Source: Pseudoalteromonas shioyasakiensis
GTDB lineage: Bacteria; Pseudomonadota; Gammaproteobacteria; Enterobacterales; Alteromonadaceae
Reading direction: 5' to 3'
Assembly: GCF_001550135.1 (NCBI RefSeq)
Contig: NZ_LRUE01000015.1
Span: forward strand, 310,001 to 374,000
Length of the DNA: 64,000 bases
Shown: positions 1 to 8,237 of the stretch, piece by piece
Layout: every line of letters starts with the position of its first letter
How positions within the stretch are numbered: the first letter of the stretch is position 1
The notes under the pieces: model-generated
What the model was told of the DNA's origin: nothing
The model's input: only the letters and a program-made list of their open reading frames with translations
The model's database searches: none
Made by a program: the position numbers and the translations under genes

Positions 1-618
1 AAACGCGCTGAAATTTTAGCAACCCTATTTAACAGCTTAAGTTTAATTGTGATTGGTGGTTACTTAATTGTTGAAGCGATCTCCAACTATTTAAACCCTG
101 AGCCCATTGACGGTTGGATCATCATTTGGGTCGCTGGACTTGCGCTCATTATTGACCTTGTCACCGCCCTTTTAACTTACAAAGCAGGCGCAAAAGACAG
201 TATGAATATTCGTGCTGCGTTTATACATAATGTGTCTGATGCATTAGCTTCTGTGGTGGTGATCATAGCTGGTACCTTAATCATTCTTTATCAATGGTAT
301 GTTGTTGATTTAATTGCCACTATGCTGATTTCTGTGTATGTCATTTATCATGGTATTTTGCTGCTAATAGCGAGCAGTAAAATTTTAATGCAAGCAGCCC
401 CTGATAATTTTTCTTTAACAGCAGCTATTACTGAGCTTAAAGCCCAATTTGCCATCACTGATGTTGATTACCTCAAAACGTGGCAAATAGATGATCATCA
501 CTTTCATTGCGAGCTCAAGTTTAGTGCCAAGCAAAACATCAATAACGATGAAATACGTCACTTTTTACATGATAACTTTGCAATTGAGAGCTGCACCATT
601 GAACAAGTTTTAGTGTAA
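1..618 (+). CDS. Cation diffusion facilitator (CDF) efflux protein, 5' truncated by window edge
   Basis: The reading frame is open from base 1, so the gene starts before the window and only its last 205 codons are seen. The visible part has three to four hydrophobic segments and the motif IHNVSDAL. This matches the HxxxD metal site of the later membrane helices in CDF transporters, which exchange Zn2+, Fe2+, Mn2+ or similar ions for protons across the inner membrane. The hydrophilic tail contains a His-rich DDHHFH, as expected for the cytosolic metal-sensing domain. An internal ATG at 49 is not a likely start because the coding sequence continues upstream. The substrate cannot be told from this fragment. 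Confidence 0.85.
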   Translation, partial: KRAEILATLFNSLSLIVIGGYLIVEAISNYLNPEPIDGWIIIWVAGLALIIDLVTALLTYKAGAKDSMNIRAAFIHNVSDALASVVVIIAGTLIILYQWYVVDLIATMLISVYVIYHGILLLIASSKILMQAAPDNFSLTAAITELKAQFAITDVDYLKTWQIDDHHFHCELKFSAKQNINNDEIRHFLHDNFAIESCTIEQVLV

Positions 619-679
619 ATGTTACGCGTTATCATTTACTATTCAGTTTTGTTTTAACAGCAAACTGAAGGAACAAACC

Positions 680-1753
680 TTGTTGAAGTTGTGGTTACGT
701 CGTACGCATTTATTGCTTGCCTTAGTAAGTGGTTTATTTTTGATTTGTTTAAGTTTGACCGGTGCGTTGCTTATTTACGCAAAAGACATTCAATACCTTA
801 CTCAAAGCGATAAATGGACTGTAACACCTGCGGCTTCAGCACTTGATTTTGATGACCTCATAAAACACGTTTCAGCTTCAACTAAACAACCAGTTACCCT
901 GTTAATACCTGAGCAGCGCAGTGATCTTGCTTGGCAATTACAGTTAGCAAACAACCGCTATGTCAGTGTAAATCCTTACAACGGCCAAGTGTTACATGAG
1001 TACGATTACTACAGTACGATTTATGGCTTTACCATGGCTTTGCACCGCTGGCTGCTATATGAAGATGGCGATAAAAACCGCCCGTTAAGAAACTGGGTTT
1101 CGGTGTGTGCGCTCATTCTTATTATTGAAATTCTGCTCGGTTTTTATATTTGGGTTAAACCAAAAAATCGCATGAAGCGCTTGGCTATTAAGCGTAAAGC
1201 TAAATTTAGAGTGTTGATGTATCAGCTGCATACCGTTCTGGGTGTTTACTTTTTAATTCCCCTCATTTTAATTGCTTACACAGGTATGGCGTTTCATTGG
1301 AAAGAACAAACCAAAGCCGTATTAGAATTTGTGATGCAAGGCACTGTTGAAGAGAGACCTAAACCGCCAGCCGTTATTCCCCCTTTAGCAGACACGCCTT
1401 TACAAGTGCAAAAAGCGTTTGATAACGCACAAACTGTATTTCCTGAGGGTAAGTTATTTAGAATTTATTTACCGAAAAAACCAACTGATAACATAGGCTT
1501 TAGAATAGAGAACCCGGGTGAAAGCCATGCCTATAGTTGGGTATGGGCAAACCCATATTCAGCAGATATTGTTGCAAGCTATGATGCCAGCCAAAGCTCA
1601 TGGACCACGCAAACATGGAACTTTAAATATAAGTTTCATATTGGTGATTTTGCAGGCCCTATCGTGCAATTACTGTGGTTACTATTGGCTTTGTCACCGT
1701 TATTTTTCACAATTTCAGGTATTTACTTTTGGTACAAACGGCATTACAAATAA
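680..1753 (+). CDS. PepSY-associated transmembrane protein
   Basis: A 357-residue inner-membrane protein of the PepSY_TM type. Transmembrane segments lie near residues 8-30, 140-162, 184-208 and 328-350, with a periplasmic PepSY-like region after the first helix. Members often sit beside TonB-dependent siderophore receptors and are thought to take part in periplasmic iron reduction or siderophore processing. A Fur-like box and a receptor lie 0.5 kb downstream on the same strand, which supports an iron role. The start is TTG at 680 behind a GAAGGAA ribosome-binding stretch. The family call is firm; the iron role is inferred. Confidence 0.85.
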   Translation: MLKLWLRRTHLLLALVSGLFLICLSLTGALLIYAKDIQYLTQSDKWTVTPAASALDFDDLIKHVSASTKQPVTLLIPEQRSDLAWQLQLANNRYVSVNPYNGQVLHEYDYYSTIYGFTMALHRWLLYEDGDKNRPLRNWVSVCALILIIEILLGFYIWVKPKNRMKRLAIKRKAKFRVLMYQLHTVLGVYFLIPLILIAYTGMAFHWKEQTKAVLEFVMQGTVEERPKPPAVIPPLADTPLQVQKAFDNAQTVFPEGKLFRIYLPKKPTDNIGFRIENPGESHAYSWVWANPYSADIVASYDASQSSWTTQTWNFKYKFHIGDFAGPIVQLLWLLLALSPLFFTISGIYFWYKRHYK

Positions 1754-1769
1754 ACAACCATTACTGAAA

Positions 1770-2117
1770 ATGACATTCGCCATGAATAGTGAGCTCAAAC
1801 ATGCCTTTAACACCGAAATGATATTGGCTAAAACGAGTTATGAGAAAGCAGATTACACAACCGCTTTTTATCACTTAGAGCGAGCTCATATTCTGGGTCA
1901 AAGCTATATCATTGCGCATACTTACTCGCATTGGTGGATGTGTAAAATTGGTTTTAAAACCCATAATGCCAAGGAAATAATTGGTCAGTTTGCTCGCATG
2001 GCTGCTTCAATTGTGTTTTCGCGTATATGGGTCCCACTCGGTAACACCGGCGGCACTAATGTTAGCCCTTTCAAACCAATGCCTATACCTGATGACTTGA
2101 AACGTTTTTTAAGCTAA
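1770..2117 (+). CDS. DUF3703 family protein
   Basis: About 115 residues, recognised by AYxHLERAHILGQ-like and HTYSHWWM-like motifs of the DUF3703 family, whose function is unknown. An open frame reaches back to 1518, but that part lies inside the PepSY gene in another frame. The true start is therefore ATG 1770, 16 nt after the PepSY stop, or ATG 1782. Neither has a strong ribosome-binding site, so translation is probably coupled to the upstream gene. Its place between a PepSY protein and a siderophore receptor suggests a metal-related role, but this is only context. Confidence 0.75.
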   Translation: MTFAMNSELKHAFNTEMILAKTSYEKADYTTAFYHLERAHILGQSYIIAHTYSHWWMCKIGFKTHNAKEIIGQFARMAASIVFSRIWVPLGNTGGTNVSPFKPMPIPDDLKRFLS

Positions 2118-2246
2118 AGCCGCTTTAATCTGCAGTTACTTGGTAGCTATTAAACACGACAATCCCCTATTTATCATGACTCTCCATTTAAGCCCTTTGG
2201 CTTAAGCAAGCAAATACAAATGACTAAAACCCGCCAACTTATTATT

Positions 2247-2265
2247 GCAAATAATTATCATTAGC
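2247..2265 (+). promoter_or_regulatory. Fur-box-like site
   Basis: This 19-bp stretch matches the E. coli Fur consensus (GATAATGATAATCATTATC) at 14 of 19 positions, with a near-perfect right half ATTATCATTA. It lies 74 bp before the start of the siderophore receptor gene, a normal place for an iron-dependent operator. No footprint evidence is available. Confidence 0.6.
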
Positions 2266-2338
2266 CTTGCCTTTACACTTCTTTACATTTAGACTGCCGC
2301 ACAATCACATAATAAATACTGATTTAACAAGGACAAGC

Positions 2339-4474
2339 ATGTTAAAAACTTCACTGACTCTGGTCGCTCTTGCACTAAGCAGCCAATCATTTGCTGATGA
2401 TGCCATCAATAAAAAACTTACCGCAGAAGAAATGGAACACGTTGTTGTATCAGGCAGCCGTGTATTTGAAAGCATTGATGAAGTACCCGCTTCCGTCACG
2501 ATTATTAGCCAACAGCAAATTGAAGAGCATTTAAAAGTTAATCCAGAACTACAAAGCTTACTTGCGCAAATGGTACCAGGCCTTGCTCCAGATACGGGTA
2601 GTTCGAGTAATACAGGTCAGAGTTTACGCGGCCGTGCACCACTTGTGATGATTGATGGTGTGCCACAATCTACACCTCTCAGAAACGGCTCGTTAGGAGT
2701 TAAAACACTCGACCCAAGTGCCATTGCGCGTATCGAAGTAATTAAAGGTGCTACCTCTGTTTATGGTAATGGCGCATCGGGCGGTATTATTAACTACATC
2801 ACAAAACAAGCAACAAGTGATGGTCAGCCAGAAGGTGAGATCAGCCTATCGTCACGCTTTAGTGCAGTTAAGTTAGAAGAAAGCGCTGGTGCGCGAGTCT
2901 CCGCGGCAATTAATGGTCGTGCTGATAAAATTAGCTATTTATTCACCGCAAGTTACGAAGAAAATGGCGTTCAACGTGACGCTGAAGGCGATATTCTTGG
3001 CTTACAGTACGGTTTATCTGATGCAGTAACCGAAAACTACTTCACCAAACTTGGTTATGATTTTGACGATGAGAAGCAACTGCAATTTAGCTATAACTAC
3101 TTTAGCTCTCAACAAAAAACTGATTTAGGGGATGTTGTAGGGGATCTTAATGATGGCGAAAAAACCTATGCCATACATGTACCTAAAGAGCTGCAAAAGC
3201 AAGGTAAACCACAAGGCCCAGACGGTAACGAAAACATTACCTTAAAATACACAGACTACGCCCTGTTTACTAATACCCAAATGACACTCGACCTTTACAT
3301 GCAAGACATCGAGAATGTGTTTTTCTTTTCTACAAACTTAGCTAACCCAGACGAAGGCTACGAAGGCGGCCAATCAATTATTCGCTCTGAAAAGAAAGGT
3401 GCACGCGCTACCTTCAATACCCTTGTAGATTTTGACAATGTTGAAGCTACCTTCATTTATGGCCTAGATGCACTGAATGATGTGACGTCTCAGCCACTTG
3501 TAGATGGCCGTGTTTGGGTACCAGAAATGGATATGGAAAGTCTTGCTGGCTTTTTACAAACAAAATGGGTTATCAATAATGATTTAGTTATTAAAGCGGG
3601 TGTGCGCCAAGAGAGCATTGATTTAACCGTTGATGATTACAATACCTTAAAGCTTTGCCGCTCTGAAACACAGTGCTCAGTACCGCTAAGTGTAAAAGGT
3701 GATACCATAGATTACGATGCAACCACTTATAACGTGGGTGTGAAATACAATTTACTTGAGACTTTCAGCCCGTTTGCCAATTATTCTCAAGGGTCTGATA
3801 TCTCAGATATTGGCCGCCTATTACGTGCTGCAACGGTAAACGATATTGGTTTAATTCAAACAGAAGCATCAATCATCGATAACTATGAAATTGGTTTTAC
3901 CTCACAGTTTGATGACTTACGTTTTGAATTTGCAGCCTACCGTAGTACATCAGAATTTGGCACCACGAATAGCTTTAATGAAGTAACCGGTGTTTATGAG
4001 CCGGTACGTGCACCGCAAGAGATTTGGGGTTACGAAACACTGGTTGATTATAAAATTAACCCAACTCTAAAACTGGTTGCAACTTACAGCTATGTTGAAG
4101 GTAAAAACACCGAAGACGACATTTACTTAGGCTCGCGTCAAATTAGCCCACCTAAAGGCACTGCTAACTTAAACTGGCAACCTAATGATGAATTATCACT
4201 AACGGTAAGTTATTTATATGTGGGTTCTCGCAAACGCTTTGAACCAAATGCAGACGGTGACTATGTTGGCGACCAAGGGCCAATTAGCAGTTACAACCTA
4301 TTTAATCTAAGCGGTCGTTATAACTTTAGCAAAAACTGGCAAGCGTTTATGGGGGTTGAAAATCTATTTAACAATGATTACTACCCTGCCCGTGCCCAGT
4401 CATACACCTATGGTGGCTATAACATTAAAGGCTTAGGTACCACTGTTACACTTGGTGCAACTTATAGCTTCTAA
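2339..4474 (+). CDS. TonB-dependent siderophore-type receptor
   Basis: A 711-residue outer-membrane receptor. The signal peptide (residues 1-18, ending QSFA) is followed by a TonB-box-like EHVVVSG near residue 34, a plug domain to about residue 165 (VPASVTIIS, RGRAPLVMIDGVP, ASGGIINYITK) and a beta-barrel ending in Phe. The plug resembles FepA/CirA-type ferric-siderophore receptors; the ligand is unknown. ATG 2339 is chosen over upstream in-frame codons because an AAGGA precedes it and a signal peptide follows. A Fur-like box lies at 2247-2265 and a terminator follows the gene. The PepSY and DUF3703 genes upstream probably belong to the same iron-uptake function. Confidence 0.93.
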   Translation: MLKTSLTLVALALSSQSFADDAINKKLTAEEMEHVVVSGSRVFESIDEVPASVTIISQQQIEEHLKVNPELQSLLAQMVPGLAPDTGSSSNTGQSLRGRAPLVMIDGVPQSTPLRNGSLGVKTLDPSAIARIEVIKGATSVYGNGASGGIINYITKQATSDGQPEGEISLSSRFSAVKLEESAGARVSAAINGRADKISYLFTASYEENGVQRDAEGDILGLQYGLSDAVTENYFTKLGYDFDDEKQLQFSYNYFSSQQKTDLGDVVGDLNDGEKTYAIHVPKELQKQGKPQGPDGNENITLKYTDYALFTNTQMTLDLYMQDIENVFFFSTNLANPDEGYEGGQSIIRSEKKGARATFNTLVDFDNVEATFIYGLDALNDVTSQPLVDGRVWVPEMDMESLAGFLQTKWVINNDLVIKAGVRQESIDLTVDDYNTLKLCRSETQCSVPLSVKGDTIDYDATTYNVGVKYNLLETFSPFANYSQGSDISDIGRLLRAATVNDIGLIQTEASIIDNYEIGFTSQFDDLRFEFAAYRSTSEFGTTNSFNEVTGVYEPVRAPQEIWGYETLVDYKINPTLKLVATYSYVEGKNTEDDIYLGSRQISPPKGTANLNWQPNDELSLTVSYLYVGSRKRFEPNADGDYVGDQGPISSYNLFNLSGRYNFSKNWQAFMGVENLFNNDYYPARAQSYTYGGYNIKGLGTTVTLGATYSF

Positions 4475-4495
4475 ATTACTTTAATGAAGAACAAC

Positions 4496-4521
4496 AAGCC
4501 CTTCTTAGTAAGGGCTTTTTT
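4496..4521 (+). terminator. Rho-independent terminator after the receptor gene
   Basis: An 8-bp stem (AAGCCCTT pairing with AAGGGCTT) with a 6-nt loop is followed by six T, 21 nt after the receptor stop codon. Confidence 0.85.
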
Positions 4522-4683
4522 CATTTAAGAATAGAAACGATAGATTGTTCATTTATCAACCATTAACGCAAACTTAAACGAGAATCACACTCAATAGTAA
4601 ACAACTGATTTACAAAGGAAAAAGTTTGCAATCTTGTTTTTATATACTACAATTACCGCAACTTGGAATTCGAGGACAGCATT

Positions 4684-5157
4684 ATGAAAGGTAACCAAAA
4701 AGTCATCGATAGTTTTAACAAACTACTCGCAAACGAATTAGCCGCTATAGATCAATACTTTATTCATTCTCGTATGTATGATGATTGGGGCCTAAATAAG
4801 CTGTATGAGCGTCTTAACCACGAAATGGAAGAAGAAAAAGATCACGCTGATTGGTTGATCAAACGTATTCTATTCTTAGAAGGCGTACCAAACATGACTA
4901 AACGTCGTGATCTATTAATTGGCTCAGACGTGAAAAGCATGATGCAAAACGATTTAACACTTGAACTAGAAGTGGTTGACTGTGTTAAAGAAGCAATTGC
5001 AATCTGTGAACAAGAAAAAGACTATCAATCACGCGAAGTGCTTGAAAAGCTATTATTTGATACAGAAGAAGATCATGTTTACTGGTTAGAACAACAGCTT
5101 GGTCTAATCGACAAAATTGGTAGCCAAAACTACCATCAATCTCAAATGGGCGAATAG
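4684..5157 (+). CDS. bfr: Bacterioferritin subunit with ferroxidase centre, no haem Met
   Basis: A 157-residue bacterioferritin, a four-helix iron-storage subunit of a 24-mer cage in the cytosol. The di-iron ferroxidase ligands are all present: Glu18, Glu51, His54, Glu94 and an ExxH pair at Glu128/His131 (one residue later than in E. coli). The haem-ligand Met52 of E. coli Bfr is Lys here, so this subunit should not bind haem by itself. ATG 4684 is chosen because the E. coli protein starts MKGD and GAGGACAG precedes the codon. The second subunit starts 11 nt downstream, so the two are surely one transcript. It matches the ferroxidase-type partner of two-subunit bacterioferritins. Confidence 0.95.
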   Translation: MKGNQKVIDSFNKLLANELAAIDQYFIHSRMYDDWGLNKLYERLNHEMEEEKDHADWLIKRILFLEGVPNMTKRRDLLIGSDVKSMMQNDLTLELEVVDCVKEAIAICEQEKDYQSREVLEKLLFDTEEDHVYWLEQQLGLIDKIGSQNYHQSQMGE

Positions 5158-5168
5158 AGGCTAATTGT

Positions 5169-5633
5169 ATGAAAGGCGATAAAAGCGTCATTGCTGCACT
5201 TAATAAAGTATTAGCGAATGAATTAGTAGGTATTAACCAATACTTTTTACACGCTCGTATGTTTAAAGATTTTGGCTTTTCAAAATTAGATAAAGCTGAT
5301 TACAAAGTATCTATTCAAAAAATGAAAAACGCCGACCGTTTAATTGAGCGTATTTTGTTTTTAGAAGGTTTACCAAACTTACAAGATTTAGGTCGCCTAC
5401 GTATTGGTGAAAACTCTGAAGAAATGATCGAAGCGAATATGAGCTTTGAACTGGATTCATTACCTGATCTTAAAGCGGCAATTAAACTTGCTGAAGAGAA
5501 AAAAGATTACATCAGCCGTGAAGCGCTTGATCACATCTTAGATGAGCAAGAAGAACAGATTGATTGGCTTGAAACACAGCAGCAGTTAATCAAAACCGCA
5601 GGGCTTGAGAATTACCTGCAATCTCAAATGTAA
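5169..5633 (+). CDS. bfr: Bacterioferritin subunit with haem Met, ferroxidase site lost
   Basis: A 154-residue bacterioferritin and the second gene of the pair. It keeps Met52, the haem ligand at the subunit dimer interface, along with Glu18 and Glu94. The other ferroxidase ligands are replaced: Glu51 by Lys, His54 by Asn, and the late Glu/His pair by Gln127/Gln130. It should therefore bind haem, needed for electron delivery and iron release, but not oxidise iron. The upstream subunit has the opposite pattern, so a mixed cage is expected. A symmetrical terminator follows. Confidence 0.95.
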   Translation: MKGDKSVIAALNKVLANELVGINQYFLHARMFKDFGFSKLDKADYKVSIQKMKNADRLIERILFLEGLPNLQDLGRLRIGENSEEMIEANMSFELDSLPDLKAAIKLAEEKKDYISREALDHILDEQEEQIDWLETQQQLIKTAGLENYLQSQM

Positions 5634-5646
5634 TTTGCTAAAACTT

Positions 5647-5673
5647 AAAAAAGCAGCCTAGGCTGCTTTTTTT
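5647..5673. terminator. Bidirectional terminator between bfr pair and mscS-like gene
   Basis: A perfect palindrome AGCAGCCTAGGCTGCT at 5652-5667 is flanked by A-tracts on the left and seven T on the right. It lies between convergent genes and can serve both strands. Confidence 0.85.
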
Positions 5674-5690
5674 ATAGCTAAAATTTGTGA

Positions 5691-6164
5691 TTAATCGTCT
5701 TCGCGATCAATGATTGACACTTTATTACTTAAAATTAAAGAGTTAGGAATTAAATGCACAGCTCCCTCGCCTTTAATTGTGATATAGCGCAGATTAAGGT
5801 CAATCACAGTGCCCTTTGAATTACTCACTTCAATGTAATTACCAAGTTTAATGGGCTTATAAAGCACAATCATGACACCTGCTACTAGGTTTGAAATAGC
5901 ATCCTTCAACGCAAAACCTAGAGCAAAGCCTGTTAGGCCTAAGCCGGCAACTAACGCGGCTACGTCAAAACCCAGTTTCGATAACGCCAGAACAATACCA
6001 ATGAATAATAAAATAGCTCGCTGCGAGTTAGAAATAAGCCGGAAAGTTTCAAGTGCAGTTGAATCAAACCGACGTTGAAACTGTTTAATTGCCCGGTCAA
6101 TAATAAGGCTTGCTATGTAAAAAGCAGCAAGTACTAAAAATGCTTGAATAAGTTGGCTAGTCAT
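5691..6164 (-). CDS. Small MscS-family mechanosensitive channel protein
   Basis: A 157-residue protein reduced to the core of MscS channels: an N-terminal helix (residues 3-22), a second near 50-65, the pore-lining helix rich in Gly/Ala (ALVAGLGLTGFALGFALKD, about residues 69-87) and the following beta domain (IKLGNYIEVSNSKGTV). MscS homologues open under membrane tension to release solutes. It is much shorter than E. coli MscS (286 aa) and lacks the C-terminal alpha/beta domain, as in many short marine homologues. No operon partner is evident. Confidence 0.85.
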   Translation of the reverse strand: MTSQLIQAFLVLAAFYIASLIIDRAIKQFQRRFDSTALETFRLISNSQRAILLFIGIVLALSKLGFDVAALVAGLGLTGFALGFALKDAISNLVAGVMIVLYKPIKLGNYIEVSNSKGTVIDLNLRYITIKGEGAVHLIPNSLILSNKVSIIDREDD

Positions 6165-6222
6165 AAGATTTTCAATTAAAAATAAAGCCCATCATAGGCT
6201 TAAAATTGTATGAGGAAAACTA

Positions 6223-6678
6223 TTATTGCTTTTCAAACACACAAGAAACATCAGGTTTACTCAGTGTATAAGTGATATTGCCATTGTCTTTAAAACGCAG
6301 ATCTTCTGTTGTTGAACCGTTATCGTCTTCGTTTTCACAGCGAAAATATCGCTTGGTTCTAACAATGCCATTTACGAAGTATTTTAACTTCGAACTGACA
6401 ACGCAAAAGTGTGGTATCTTTTTTACCTGCGTGCCGTTATGTAAGTCACTAAAATCGATTAACGTCCCTAAGCTAAAGCCTTGCGTTGATTCTTTTATCA
6501 ATGAAAAAGATGCGTTTTGGCAAACCGCATCACTGCCCTCTTTTGTTTTGTAATCACCTTGTTTGTCTTTTATCAGTGCCAAAAACTGCGTTTTATTGCT
6601 CGGCTTTACATCCAGCAGAGCGCTGGCAATTGATGAGGTTGATAGTAAAAAAGCCACTAAACAAAAGTAATATCTCAT
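6223..6678 (-). CDS. Secreted hypothetical protein
   Basis: I do not recognise this 151-residue protein. A signal peptide (residues 1-19, ending IASA) points to the periplasm. The mature part has four cysteines, spaced as two likely disulfides (SDAVCQN, HFCVVS, FRCENE, VSCVFE), and beta-rich, polar sequence. It stands alone on the minus strand between a channel gene and a divergent secreted protein. Confidence 0.7.
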   Translation of the reverse strand: MRYYFCLVAFLLSTSSIASALLDVKPSNKTQFLALIKDKQGDYKTKEGSDAVCQNASFSLIKESTQGFSLGTLIDFSDLHNGTQVKKIPHFCVVSSKLKYFVNGIVRTKRYFRCENEDDNGSTTEDLRFKDNGNITYTLSKPDVSCVFEKQ

Positions 6679-6862
6679 TGAAAATCCATAAACTTATAGA
6701 CACTTTACTAGCATAGCATGCTGATTAAGGTTGGTGAATTTATAACGTATTAGTTAATACGATTAATAAATGCTTTTGGTTCTATTTTATGAACTTTGCA
6801 TAGGCAACCAATCTGTTTATATGCTATAAATTTTAATGATGATAATTTTTGGAGGGAATCAA

Positions 6863-7294
6863 ATGAAAATAGTCAAACTCATCGCTTTAACCACATTTTT
6901 GGCCTTAACCAGTACTCAAAGCCTAGCGGGTGATGACGACTGGAAAACAATTGCAGAGAAAAAGGTCAGCTACAAAAGCGAAACCGATACCGTAAACCCT
7001 ATTACCAGCAGCCGTTATAGTCACATTAAGGTTAAATGCACACATGGCACAGTGAACCTTAAAAGTATTAAAGTCATCATGAATAATGGTGAAGAAAAGG
7101 TATTTGAAAACCTGGGTGTTCTAACCAAAGGGATGTCATCACGTAGCTTAAGTTTACCAGACAAAAACGACGCTAAACTCGATAAAATAAAACTTGAATA
7201 TGAATCGGTAGGCAGCACAGCACTTAGTATGGCTGGTGTGACCGAAAAAGCCGAAGTTGAAATCCTCGCGAAAAAAGCAAAGAAAGATGATTAA
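6863..7294 (+). CDS. Secreted protein, possibly DUF2541 family
   Basis: A 143-residue protein with a signal peptide (residues 1-21, ending SLAG). The mature domain has the layout of DUF2541/YaaI-like proteins: WKTIAEKKV, one Cys in the first beta segment (HIKVKCTHG), then KSIKVIMNNGE and LDKIKLEYES. These are small periplasmic beta proteins of unknown role. The tail is Lys-rich. ATG 6863 is chosen over the upstream in-frame codon because GGAGGGAA lies 7 nt before it. The family match is by recollection of pattern and is moderate. Confidence 0.7.
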   Translation: MKIVKLIALTTFLALTSTQSLAGDDDWKTIAEKKVSYKSETDTVNPITSSRYSHIKVKCTHGTVNLKSIKVIMNNGEEKVFENLGVLTKGMSSRSLSLPDKNDAKLDKIKLEYESVGSTALSMAGVTEKAEVEILAKKAKKDD

Positions 7295-7375
7295 AGTTGC
7301 GAGTCAATGATGTTTGAGGCCATACACTTTCACAAGTAGCGGCCTCTTTATGTCGCAACTTTTTTAAGAGCAGAC

Positions 7376-7604
7376 GCGCGAAACAAGTTTCACGCCTTCG
7401 AGTGCCCTTGTAGGTCGCCATTTATGGCGACAAAAACCGTGGAGATTTTCACGTAGGAACGGCTTCAGCCGTGAACCTTAGATGTTCGGCTTTAAAACGC
7501 CCTTGTAAACTTGTAACTCGATAACTTTACCCTTAATCGCGCTAAAGCACGACCTACAAACGCTCGAAACTTGCTAACTTTACCCTTGCAGCTCGCTAAC
7601 TCTC
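7376..7604. repeat. Mosaic GTAG-hairpin repeat cluster A
   Basis: The 310-base gap between two convergent genes is almost wholly repeats. In order: M4 reversed (7376-7396, degenerate head), M6 forward (7410-7431, GTAG then GTCGCCA/TGGCGAC stem), M7 forward (7453-7475, GTAG then ACGGCT/AGCCGT stem), a degenerate M1 reversed (7484-7510), one degenerate 22-bp unit (7510-7533), M5 reversed (7538-7557, ending CTAC) and two more 22-bp units up to 7604. The last unit abuts the stop codon of the PEBP gene. The modules recur in clusters B-F. Confidence 0.85.
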
Positions 7605-8162
7605 TCAACGCTTATAAAGCGCCTCAATTGTTGCTGAATCAAGCGAATAAGCATTGATCATATAACCTGCTAACGCACCTGATGCGTTCTCTGGTAATTC
7701 AAGCTTTTGTGATAACGCATGAAGTGTAAATTGATATCTGTGAGCGCCATGACCTTCTGGTGGGCAGGCACCGCCAAAGCCTTTAAAACCATAATCATTT
7801 GTTATTTGTACACTCCCTTTAGGCAAAGCATTCTTGTCAGCATTTCCAGCACCGCTCGCTAAGCTTGATACTGATTTAGGAATATTCACAACTTGCCAAT
7901 GCCACCAGCCACTGCCTGTAGGGGCATCAGGATCATAAACGGTCAATGCGAATGCTTCAGTTCCTTTAGGTGCATTTTGCCAAGCGAGTTGTGGAGAAAG
8001 GTTATCGCCATTACAACCAAACCCTTTAAACTCTTGCGCACTCTCCATAAAGTCACCATGGGCAATGTCTTTGCTTGTTAAGGTAAAAGACTCAGCGAAT
8101 GTGGTGCTAGATAAACATAGCAAAAATAACGGTGTAGCAATTTTCAATGTTGATGATTTCAT
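7605..8162 (-). CDS. YbhB/YbcL-type PEBP (Raf kinase inhibitor-like) protein, exported
   Basis: A 185-residue phosphatidylethanolamine-binding-protein family member. It has a signal peptide (residues 1-23, ending TFAES) and the two family signatures DPDAPTGSGWWHW and CPPEGHGAHRYQF, which form the anion-binding pocket. The bacterial role is unclear; some are periplasmic. An AraC-type regulator gene lies 75 bp upstream on the same strand and may be co-transcribed. The stop codon touches a 22-bp repeat array of cluster A. Confidence 0.9.
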   Translation of the reverse strand: MKSSTLKIATPLFLLCLSSTTFAESFTLTSKDIAHGDFMESAQEFKGFGCNGDNLSPQLAWQNAPKGTEAFALTVYDPDAPTGSGWWHWQVVNIPKSVSSLASGAGNADKNALPKGSVQITNDYGFKGFGGACPPEGHGAHRYQFTLHALSQKLELPENASGALAGYMINAYSLDSATIEALYKR

Positions 8163-8237
8163 AATATTCTCCGATTAATAAGAATAATCATAATACCTAG
8201 CAAAGACAGATCAAATTAGTACCAAAACTGTCAATTA

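Noticed and set aside
1518..1769. Longer N-terminus for the DUF3703 protein
   Set aside because: It lies inside the PepSY gene in another frame and has no family-like sequence.
7376..7604. Repeat clusters read as a CRISPR array
   Set aside because: The repeated units are different hairpins with mixed orientation, units in the 22-bp arrays are directly joined without unique spacers, and no cas gene is present.
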